Shown here in pieces: positions 54,658 to 64,000 of a stretch of 64,000 nucleotides of DNA. Position 1 is the first letter of the stretch. Every line of letters begins with the position of its first letter. Made by a program: the position numbers and the translations under genes. Source of the stretch: Trichodelitschia bisporula (lineage: Eukaryota; Ascomycota; Dothideomycetes; Phaeotrichales; Phaeotrichaceae). Location of the stretch: contig ML996701.1 of assembly GCA_010356995.1 (NCBI GenBank), forward strand, positions 65,160 through 129,159, written 5' to 3'. A model generated the notes under the pieces. That model saw only the letters and a program-made list of their open reading frames with translations. It searched no databases and was not told where the DNA came from.

Positions 54658-56560
54658 CTAGAACAGCCACCCAACCGCCCGCTTATAAAACTTCCCCCCC
54701 TTCCTCCCCCTCCCAGCCGCCTCCTTCCTCGCCAAAAACTCTGCCTCCTCACGATCAACCTCCGCCTTGCCCGACCACAGATCCGCCGTCTCAGGTCTTA
54801 CGCGCTCGGGCCGGTACCACAGCTTATACCCAAAGATCAAGGCCAGGTAAATCGGAATGCCAAGATACCCGGTGACAAAATTCTTCTTGTCGAAGCTACC
54901 ATAGCTCCCCTTGGTAAACACATTAAAGTTCTTCGTCAACGCAATGACGATGCAGAAAAACAACGCGATATAACTCCCGATCTGCCCAAACGGCGCTACA
55001 TACGCGAGTTGGGTATCCGCCACGCCCTGCGCGCGCCGCGCCCGCACGAAGCAGATGTGCGAAATGAGGATGGAGATCCACGTCAAGAGTCCGAAGATGG
55101 TGACTAAGTTGACGAAGTATCCGAATACCTGCCGGCTGTCCTTGGCGACGTTCATGTACGCCAGGCAGCAGAACAGCGCGCACACGCCCAGGGCGTACAC
55201 GGGGACGCCGCGGCGGTCGGTCCGTGCCAGGAATGCGGGCGCTTTGCCCTGCGAGGCGAGGCCGTAGAGCGTGCGCGACCCGATGTACAGGTCCGAGTTC
55301 GAGGCGCTGAAGACGAAGAGAAGGATGCACGCGTTAAGTATTCCGGGAAGTGATTTGATGCCCGCCAGCTTGACGGCGACGACGAAGGGCGAGGCGGAGG
55401 CGGAGCTCGTAGTGACCTTGTTGGCAAAGATGAGGTCCGGGCTGTTGTAGGGGACGATCAGGCCGAGGAGGAAGACGGAGAGGACGTAGAAGAAGAGGAT
55501 GCGGAAGAAGGTTAGTTTGATGGCGCGGGGGATAGTTTTGCGTGGGTTTTGCGCTTCGCCAGCTGTTACACCCTGGGTGGGTTAGAGGTGATACTGGAGC
55601 GGGGGGAGGGCTACTTACGACCAGCTCGGTGCCCAGGTAGGCGAATACGGCGGTGATCATGGAAGACCAGAAGCCGAGAAACTTGCCCGTCTCGCCAGCT
55701 GCTAGGATCAGCACATACTCTCTACAGATCCACAGCAAAACGTACTCTTAATGTATGCCCTAAACGCGCCCGGATTCTTGTAGTACCGGAACCCTTTGCG
55801 ATCATGATCCGGTCCACCGCCGAGCGCAAGCACCAGTGAAAGGATGATAAGGCCGCAAATGATAACGATTTTGATAGACGAGAGCCAGAACTCAAACTCG
55901 CCAAACCAGCGCACGCCGAAGTAATTGATGGTAACGATGACGACGAGGAACACGGTGATGAACACGCCGGGATTGACTTTCTCTGGTGGCACCCAGTATT
56001 GTATCACCAGCGCCGCGGCCGTCAGCTGGTTCGGCGTGATGATGATGTACTTGAACCAATAGGTCTGGCGCACGTTAGCGGTGTCCTCGCCTCTATCGCC
56101 GTCGGGCGACTCACGTAGCCCAGCGCAAACCCGAGCGCCGGATCGCAGAACCGCGTTGCGTACCCCGCGAACCCCTCGCCCATCGGCAACCACGCCGCCA
56201 TTTCGCCGAGACCGCACATAACGACATAAACGAGTAGTCCGACAAGCGTGTACGAGATGAGGATAGATCCAGGTCTAGACATGTCAACACTCGCTCATTC
56301 TCTCACTCAAACGTGAGCGCATACCCCGCCTTCGCGAGCGCAGACCCCGTCCCAATAATCAACCCCGTCCCAATGGCGCCTCCAATCGCAATCATCGTGA
56401 TATGCCGCGCCTTCAACCCACGATGCAAATGCGTATGGTCGACATATCCACCCTCCTGGCCAAGCGGCCCCTCCGTCACCGGCGGCGTATACTCCGTCTT
56501 CCCATACTCCGGATCCGCCTCCCCAACCGCGGGCGCAGCTTTGCGGTTCCAAATCGCCAT
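54658..56560 (-). CDS. General amino-acid permease (YAT family, APC superfamily)
   Basis: Exons 56560-56325, 56274-56115, 56064-55746, 55701-55619 and 55572-54658; introns of 50, 50, 44 and 46 nt. Product 570 aa, 12 membrane helices. Family motifs are [91 protein letters not shown] and FSASNSDLYIGSRTLYGLA, which define the yeast-type amino-acid transporters. The protein imports amino acids with protons across the plasma membrane; specificity cannot be read. The cytosolic N-terminus has Lys for ubiquitin-mediated turnover, as in relatives (inference). The C-tail ends in a basic GRKGGKFYKR stretch. Five HGATAR sites lie upstream. Confidence 0.95.
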
Positions 56561-57771
56561 TTTTCTGTCGCGGAGTTCGTAGCGGGGTCAGCGACAGTGG
56601 CAGCAGCAGCACCAGAGCGGGGGGCCAGCTATTTAGATCTGCGGAACTCTAGGCACGCGTGTCGATAAGGCGCATTCGGCGGATGGGATGCGGGGGCCAC
56701 GAACGTAAGGCGAGGCGAGCGGAGCGGAGCACGCACGGCACGTAGCATGCTTCCAGCGACCCCAATCAATCCCGCAGGGATGGCGAAGCCGGGGGTGATT
56801 GTCGGTGCGCATTTTGTGTCTGTGTGACCGGGCAACTGACCGCCGTGGCTGTGCGACGGGGCATACCGTACGAGGCGGACGCGCCGCGGTTTTACGGTCG
56901 TTGAGACATGCATGTGTTCATGGGGGCGGAGCCGCAGCGAAGCCTTTCATGTGAGCGTAGGGAGCGGCTTGTTTGCGCCTCGTACCTGCGCGGGCGTTCA
57001 CCATTGTTTTGCAAAGCTTCGTGCGACGGAGGGTATTGCGGATGGTATTACACTCGCGTTCGCCGCCTGCGCCACAGGCTACAGAGCGGTGATCCAGCGG
57101 GTCCGAGGTTCATGCCCTTGGTGATAACAGGAGCAATATCGAGCTTCCCGGTTTGAACAGCGCGGCCGGGCGCCGAGGCGGCCAAGGCGACGGAAGCATT
57201 GGCAGCGCGCATTGGCGCGGTGTTGTTGGTGGTAGTCGGCGATAGCGATGCGGGATGATGTGTAGGCGGGGTTTGGCGGTTGATCTTGGTGTTGGAAGAA
57301 GCGATAGTGGGGTATGATAGTGGGGTCGGGACGTTGTTCGAGACTGCGGGCCGAGATGGGGTGGGGCCGTGATATCGTGCTTACTTTTTCGGCGGGGCCG
57401 GTGCGGACGAGCGCCTTCTTTTTCCCCGCAGATGCGCGCTCTAGAGCGGGTGCTAGACCCTTTTGGCGATTATCTCCGGACTGCATACTGCGTGCCAGGC
57501 ACGCGATGGCGACAGCTGCTAGGCCAAGCGATATGTACGTACAAACAACTTGGACTTGTTGGGCCAGACCCGGCGAAGCTGATAGCTAGGTTAAGGTTCT
57601 TACTCTGACTTGAACTCCTGCATTGTAACCCTACACGGATCGCCGCTGTTGGCCAATCACGACCTTCCTAATCGGGATTCACGACATCCAGCTCCGGTCT
57701 CGACCTCGAAGACTCAGTTGAAGCCCAAGTGAAGATATCACATTATCATTGATTCATTACATCCCATTCCG
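56561..57771. other. Intergenic, promoter of the amino-acid permease
   Basis: About 1.2 kb between two minus-strand genes. Candidate GATA sites are listed separately. No gene, repeat or RNA recognised. Confidence 0.5.
56663..57585. promoter_or_regulatory. Candidate GATA-factor sites upstream of the amino-acid permease
   Basis: HGATAR matches at 56663 (CGATAA, about 100 bp before the ATG), 57240, 57302, 57315 (the last two only 13 bp apart) and 57580. Paired GATA sites are typical of AreA-controlled nitrogen genes. Each motif alone is weak evidence. Confidence 0.38.
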
Positions 57772-59208
57772 CTAAACAATGCTCAGTCTCCGATCATAAT
57801 GCGGCTCCACCTCCCCTCTCCGCTCCACATCCGGCATCTCCACTCGCATGTGATCCCCCTCCAACTCCGCAACCTCATCCCTCCGCATCCCCACACACAT
57901 CTCCTCCCCCCCCTTCTCCCCCCCCGCAACCATCTTAACCACAACTTCCACCTCCTCCCCACTCCGCACACTATGCACACTCGCACACTCCGGCAACCGC
58001 ACATGCCGCCCGTCCTGCACCCCGCTAACCCGAATGCTCATTCGCGCCCCAGGCAACATGCGCATCCCCATCCCATGCGCCCGCCACGCCTCGCTCCGCC
58101 GGCTCCCCGTCCGCCGTGTGTACGTGTGGCTCCCGCTGCGCCCCCCGCTGCCGCATTGCCCGCTGCCGAAGAGTGGCGGGAAGCATGCCGCCAGTAGGGG
58201 CTTGATGCCGGGGAGGGAGCCGCAGACGATGCCCGCGTTCATTTCGATGGCGGCGAGGATAAAGACCATGGCGCCTTCATCTAGGGGGGGGGTTAGCTGT
58301 GCGAAGAGGGGAAGGGGGGAGGTGACGTACAGAAGGTATCATAGGAGTTGAAGAAGACGACTAGGTACCAGATGCGGCACACGCCGGCGATGCACACGAG
58401 CACGCCGACGGAGAAGGTGAAGATGAGCCCGAGGCGCTGTTTCAGCGGGATGCGTACTGTGGAGAGTGTGCGCGCGGGCCAGAGGAAGATGCAGAAGTCG
58501 CTGAGGCTATTGAGGGCTTGTGCAGCGATGGTGAAGGAGAATTGGTCGATGCAGGTGTAGGGCCTGCCCTGGAAGGACCAGTAGCGGTTTACGGGGCTGG
58601 GGCGGTTAGACGTGTCAGTTCGGAGGTGAGGATCCACTTACTAGCATTGGAAGATGTTGACTAGCATTATGGAGATGCAGTAGAGGACGGAGAAGGCGAT
58701 GGCGGCTTTGGCGAACATGCGGTCTGAGGCGGAGGGGAGGGTCCGCAGGTAGGTTAGGCAGATGGAGATTTTGGTGAGCGAGGCTGTGGGCGCGAACATG
58801 ACTTGCGTCGCGAAGGTGATCTGGCTTGGTTAGCCGTGTTCGATTGTCGTCTGTCTGCGCGAACTGACCTTCCACGTCGGCTCTACCCACGATCTTCGAA
58901 TGTCCCAGATGTGGAAGCCCGTCGCCCACTGCGTCGCCATGCAGTGCAGCACCGTCGCCGCAATGGACAGACCCATCGCCAGTGCCTATCCGCATTAGCA
59001 AAGCCTATTCCCGCAGCCAGCATCAACATACCATAACCCAATCATCCCATCCTAGCACTCTTCTCACGAACGTCCGCGCGAAGAATCGTAATAGGACCAC
59101 CAGTGTCGCAACCGACACCATCGCCGCCTCCACCCCGATCAACAGCGTAACCCTCGTCTCAGGATTCACAAAATTCGGTACCGGCCAGTCCGCCGGCCTC
59201 GTCGTCAT
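57772..59208 (-). CDS. Rhodopsin-domain 7TM integral membrane protein (PTH11-like, no CFEM)
   Basis: Exons 59208-59032, 58985-58869, 58820-58642, 58596-58331 and 58280-57772; introns 45-50 nt with GCTAAT/GCTAAC-type branches. Product 415 aa. Seven membrane helices fit the fungal Rhodopsin_dom layout: TRVTLLIGVEAAMVSVATLVVLLRFFARTFV, then the family hallmark GWDDWVM, later KISICLTYLR, a cysteine in NIFQCYPVNRYWSF, CIDQFSFTIAAQALNSLSDFCIFLWP and GSLPGIKPLL. The C-terminal tail is long, basic then acidic. Despite the name these proteins bind no retinal as far as known; PTH11-like members are putative receptors, but no ligand can be given. I used ATG 59208, the first true ATG in frame. CFEM cysteines are absent. 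Confidence 0.92.
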
Positions 59209-62200
59209 ATCGTTGTCCAAGCCGCACGCGGCGTGCGCCAGAGAAAGGGCTCAATGCCCGGTCCACGAGCGTCGCCAGTCGAGGCTCGTCTTTGAATGTT
59301 GAAGTCGATTCGAAGGCGCTGGTCAGCGCAAGCGAGCAGTCAGTCGCATGGGCCTCGAGATATAAGCCTTGCCTCAGCTCTGATCGCAGCCAGCTTAAGC
59401 AGTTCGTAGGAGTAACGAGGGTGCGAACAGCAGTCAAAACAGCGAAAGGCGTAGATATCACCCAGGCAAGGGGAAGTACCAAGCCAACCCATCCCCTCCC
59501 CATCCCCCGCACTTATCCTCCCCCCCGCCACGGCCGGGAGGCAAAGCACTGGCAGTCTGCGCCCTGGGCCCGATCGCCGCCCGCAGCGCACACACATCAA
59601 GAGCATGAGAGAGAGCGCGCACAGCCAGCCTGACCCCAAAAACCTCCGCTCGACGGGCCAATTACTGTTCCCAGCGACCCCGGCTATTTACGGCCCTGAC
59701 GAGACGGACCGGGAAATTCCCTGTTGACGACCCGGAGGGGGGCCGACGATAGGGACCGCCTGCGCCGGCGCGTTTGCTCCTGGGAAGTTGGGGTGTTTCG
59801 TGCCTGCGGGGCGCGGGGCGCTGGTTGGTTGCGGCCGACTGGCGAGGCTGGTCGGCATGCCGAAGCGCAGCCTCGCCGTCGACCACATCGCCCAAGAGAC
59901 GACAACAAAACAACAACAAAATGCGGCGAGCGAGCGAAAGCGAGTACCAGAACCAAGAAAAACGCGGCAGACCACCACGCCATCACGGCAATCACCTTCC
60001 CTCGCCAACCCCCAGTAGGCAACCCCAGCCCACCGCCCCCCGGTCTCTTAATCTAAACCAAAAAAAATGATCCTCCTCCCCATGCAGCCTAATATACACA
60101 CGCACCACGTGAATCCGCCAAGCAGTACGCGCACTCCACCACTTAATATATCCGCGCGGCCCCATTCGCCCTGCGCGCGGGAAGTAGATTGCTCGCCACG
60201 CGGGGGGGGGCCTCCTGCCCGGGTTTTAAGCTTTGCAGGTGCGCGGTACGGCCGGGGCCGGTACGCGTGGGTGCGGTTGGGCGAGGTAACTGGGTGGGGG
60301 TGGGTGGGCGAGCGGCGAGCAGCAAGCAGCGGAGCGCAGCAAGCCAGTCATCCCCTCATGGGACTGCTTGCTCGTCCTTCGCCCATCCCTCTGATGTCTG
60401 GTTCGGCTCCGGCACTAGCCCAGGAGCGCGCCCAGGGCCGGTTCACGAGCCGGGCCTAATATAGGCCTTTAAGTCAGCTGCGAGCTGTGAGCTATGACTG
60501 CGGTACGCGGCGGCGGGCGAGCGGCAATGAGCGGCGGTGATGGGCGACAGCGAGGTAAAGCGAGAAGCTGCTCGATGATGTGCAACGGCGTGACGTTGCG
60601 GTGTGGTGGTGTGGTCGAATCCACCAGTAACTCACATGTTTCTAGCTCCTCACCAGTTGTGCATGAAACGCCGCACCACTTGTCCCGTGCCTTCTCACGA
60701 GCATCAGGGCATCGGGAACAAGCCGAAGTGAATGTCAGAAGTCAGAACGCAGCGCGGGGACCGTGCGGTATAGCAGCCGTTATATACCCCACGGACCCCG
60801 GTCGGGAGACCGGCGAGTGGCGGGGGTGCAGTGGCGATGACTGCGCAATGTTGGTGGCTGAACGTTGCATGTTTTCTCTGGACTTGTGTTGTCGTTGAGG
60901 GAGATTACCCGCGTCATTCGAGTACGTAGCCTGATCTCCCCCTCTCCTTCCTCCCAGCCATCCCAGTCCTCTGCTCACTAGCCGCGTATCTCGTTTGTTC
61001 GTTCGGTCTGGATGCAGGAACAGTGATCGCTGCGCGGCCTTGCGCCGGCTCCGCGCGGGTAGGCCTAGACCTGATTACGGGCATCGAGCTGAGGGGTTGA
61101 CCTTGTGCCTGGTGTGTGATATGCCACTGGCGGAGCTTGCATACTCCACTCTGTTGCTCCTCCCCGCCGGCCGACCGGACTAGCAAGCTGTTACCTGAAG
61201 CCTGATGCCCGTCGTCGCTCACTGTCACCGGCTCACTGCCGTTCCCTGACTCGCGTCCCGCAATCTCGACATCAAAACACACCGATCCAGGCCGACGATC
61301 ACAGTACGTATCCCGCGCGTGACACCGCGTCCCCTCGAGCACTCTACCTCGAGCTTGATCCACCCGCTGAAATGTGGGGTATGTTACATGCCATGCGCAC
61401 ACCGAGGTGGGAATAGAGTTTGGATGTTAAGTGGGGTTGGTGAGTCTGGATTGGGAGGAGTGTGTGGGGTGGCGACGATCCGGAGGCCGGCTGCTTCGGC
61501 CTTCGGTTCGATGCCGAGATCAGCCTGTCAGCTAGTTCTAGGGCCTAGGACCTGAAATTGCGGCTGGATGTCGACGAATGGGCGCGTGAGACGGAGAAGG
61601 CTGAGGTCGTCTTGGGCAATATATGCTGCGCAGTGAACTGCACTGTGATGCGCTGGGGACGGGGAGTCGGCCTGATGCAGGTAGTGTGTGCGATGCATGA
61701 TGCTTCTCGCTGGTGAAGTGGCTTTCCGTGGCAGGGTCGGCTTCGACGGACTGATGGGCAACGATCGAGATGCTCATCTTGCTGAAACTGTGGAGTACCC
61801 AGGACGTAAGCAACGATCGGCGCCGCAGGAGCGGAGAATTATGTCTGAATATGTGTTAGCGATCTCGCGGATTAACGTCTAGACTTGTGGGGAGAGCGGG
61901 TTGAGATTGACTGAAGTCGCATTGTGGTGCGACAGTCCAAGAAGCTTGGGTGGAGTATGCGGTGTAGGAAAGTTTGGGAAATGAGAGGTTAGAGAAAGGA
62001 AATGGCCTATATCGGAAGGCATATGTCAGTCGTAATGCCTATCACGTGCCCTACAATTTCGGGGCAGAAAGCCAAGCAGCACAGTCGGTATCAAGCGTGC
62101 ACTCGTGAAACGGAGTCTCCACGGGAATTGTCCACGGTATGTCAGTCGTGAGGCTCCAATTCGGGCCGTGTCTCGAATTTCGTTGTCGGAGTTCGGCTCA

Positions 62201-62458
62201 CCATCTGTGGGGAATGCAGTTAGTGAGCTCCTGATCATGATTTCCTATGTTGCCGGTGGTATTGGACAACAGTCCAACTGAGGTAAACAGGCACTACTTG
62301 GAGTGCCATCAATTCTCAAATCAGGTCTATGTTGGTCCGACCTACGACTACCGTCGTCCTAACGCCGAAAAAGATAAACACAGAAACGAATGGGGTATAT
62401 CGCAGCCCGACCAGCAGGACAAATGCAACGAAGAACTCGGCTGACACAAAGCACAGCG
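59209..62458. other. Gene-poor stretch between rhodopsin-domain and MFS genes
   Basis: About 3.25 kb. It has many short open frames on both strands, none with a domain signature. TATGTCAGTCGT occurs near 62023 and again about 120 bp on. An AT-rich TTAATATAT sits near 60141. No repeat copy or RNA gene was recognised. Confidence 0.45.
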
Positions 62459-64000
62459 CTAATATGAATACCTCCAGCCGCGATCCGCAACGGCCACTCC
62501 AGCGCGCGATCCGGTCCTCCTCACTCGACCGAGCTCAACCCGACTCATGGCCGGTAACCCACTACTCTCCGCCCTCCGATTCCGGAATCCATAGACCAGT
62601 CTCAGCAACACAGCCACCAACACCGCCGCACCCAACGCACAAAGCAGTATCCACTTCGCCGGCCGATATTCCGGGCGATCACGCGCCTGGAACGCCATCG
62701 GAGCACCGACATTCGCGGCACTGAAGCTTGCGGCGATTAGCGCGCCGCCCGCTAGCTTCCGTGTGTAGCCGCGGTAGTTGGCGCCCGCAGTTGCCATGAT
62801 CATCGCGTACACGGCCGGTGCGCTGGAGACGAGGTACACGCCGAGCAGCAGTGCGGGGCGCGTACTGCGCTTCTCGGGTACGAAGAGGAGCATTGCGGTG
62901 CCAGCGACGGCGGGGAGGATGGCCGCGATGGTGGCGATCCAGCGCGGGAGACCGCGGGCGACACTGATGGTAACGGCGAGTGTGGTTATGATGGAAATAG
63001 CGCCGGATGGCATGTTGAGGAGTGCGGCGTGTGGAGCGTCGAAGCCGAAGCCTGAGATGAGGAAGGAAGAGTAATAGACTACGACGCCAGCCGACATCGT
63101 CGTTAGTGCGGTCATAGCACATAGGAGCCAGGTCTGTAGATCGGCGACGGCTTCGAGGAGGCTGTGTAGGCGAAGCACTTTGACACCTGCGCCAGCGAGG
63201 TCCTCGGAAAGGCGGTGCGCGACAAGCTCTCTCTCCTGAAGTGTGAGGAAGCGTGCTTCATCCGGCCCTGCAGGAAGCCAGGCCAGGAGTGACACTGCCA
63301 CAATGAGGTTCGCCACACCGATGATAGCGAACATCAGACGCCAGGGTTGGAATGCCTTGATGTGCGAGTTCTGCGCCGCGAAGGATATCAGCCCGCCGAC
63401 AATTTGTCCTGCTCCTAGGCCGCAAAACCAGATGCCGAAGCGGGAGGCACCTTCGACCCGTTTGTACCATGTCGAGGTAATGATGATAAGGGACGGCGTG
63501 ACGACCGCTTCGAAAACGCCGAGGAGTGTTCGTAGGGCGATAAGTTGCGTGGGTGTTTGTACAGCCGCGGTGGCACCGGTAACAACACCCCAGAGACAGG
63601 CATTGATGCCGAGGACTTTGACAACGGGGAAACGTTGTAGGAGGGCACCTGCGTGGTTAGCACAGCCAGTTATTGCTAACATTGAAGGCGTACATTGAGG
63701 TAGTTGAGCACAAATGTACCCGAGAAAGAATGCCGTCCCACACCATGAGAAGTCGTTCCCCTTCATGCCGACTGCACTTTGAATCCCCATGACGTTGGCA
63801 TACTAACTCGTCAGTGCTGTCATTCCCACATGGCTCAGCAAATTACATTAAGAATAACCTTGTCTGTGAATTGAAGAAAGTACACCGCGCCCAGCAGCGG
63901 CATGATAGCCCAGTCAATCTTCCGCACAACACGCTGCTCGAGCACCCGCGGATCCTCAATGAACACATCCTGCGATACCCCGCCCCGAGAAGGAAGGGTC
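62459..64000 (-). CDS. MFS transporter, allantoate-permease (Dal5/ACS) family, 5' part cut by window edge
   Basis: Visible exons: 64000-63859 (partial), 63802-63694 and 63648-62459, about 479 codons. The spliced joints restore MPLLGAVYFLQFTDKYANVMGIQ, the helix-1 signature of the anion:cation symporter family. Then come FSWCGTAFFLGYICAQLP, FPVVKVLGINACLWGVVTGATAA, ALRTLLGVFEAVVTPSLIIITS and WFCGLGAGQIVGGLISFAAQ. Members import allantoate, nicotinate, pantothenate or similar organic anions with protons; the substrate is not readable. The 63803-63858 intron has a weak GTTATT donor. The 63649-63693 intron is 45 nt, in frame and stop-free, so retention would still give a protein. The N-terminal cytosolic segment before FIEDPRVLEQRVVRKIDWAI lies outside the window. 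Confidence 0.93.

Noticed and set aside
59788-60018. Small plus frame MPKRSLAVDHIAQE...
   Set aside because: Short, overlapped by open frames on both strands, and no recognisable family.
60914-61402. 162-codon minus frame in the 59-62 kb gap
   Set aside because: Cys/Arg-rich random-looking composition, no domain, no splice evidence.

Overview
This window is nuclear DNA of a filamentous ascomycete (Pezizomycotina). The coding regions are GC-rich and are cut by short introns, mostly 43-72 nt, with GTRNGT-type donors, CTAAC/CTGAC branch sites and YAG acceptors. The proteins are typical of that group: Cdc37, the RhoGEF Rom2, RTA1, an RfeG-like factor, a rhodopsin-domain 7TM protein and a StcW-like monooxygenase. 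I cannot place the class. Eighteen protein genes and one tRNA gene can be supported; two protein genes run off the window edges. No rRNA, CRISPR array, origin or intact transposon was seen.

Layout, 1-31 kb. This is the gene-dense half: SAGA subunit SPT8 (minus, cut by the left edge); a ZNFX1/Hrr1-type SF1 helicase (plus); the cell-wall-integrity RhoGEF ROM2 (minus); a Baeyer-Villiger-like flavin monooxygenase (plus); the mitochondrial ABC half-transporter MDL1 (minus), divergent from CDC37 (plus); an RTA1-family membrane protein (plus); an unrecognised single-pass membrane protein (plus); a GRAM-TBC-EF-hand Rab GAP (plus); and a small glycine-zipper membrane protein (minus).

Layout, 31-43 kb. 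An exon-rich GABA/choline-type permease, a secreted rhamnogalacturonan acetylesterase, a highly charged repeat protein with a probable DUF8035 C-terminus and a probable DUF7728 membrane protein, all on plus.

Layout, 43-64 kb. This half is gene-poor: an intron-containing tRNA-Thr(AGT), an RfeG-like regulator behind a long leader, a general amino-acid permease (minus), a rhodopsin-domain membrane protein (minus) and an allantoate-permease-type MFS transporter (minus, cut by the right edge). The 44-48.9, 50-54.6 and 59.2-62.4 kb stretches hold no gene I can support; one contains decayed coding-like sequence.

The genes do not form one pathway. Housekeeping and signalling genes lie on the left, while nutrient permeases and a plant cell-wall esterase lie to the right, which suggests a plant-associated or saprotrophic lifestyle (inference). 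The most unusual signals are: a putative 1-nt microexon followed by a GC-AG intron in the permease; two 34-base poly-C tracts, one filling half of an intron and one abutting the ROM2 stop codon, with every long C tract on the same strand; and a four-copy, strongly diverged dispersed repeat of about 210-225 bp.
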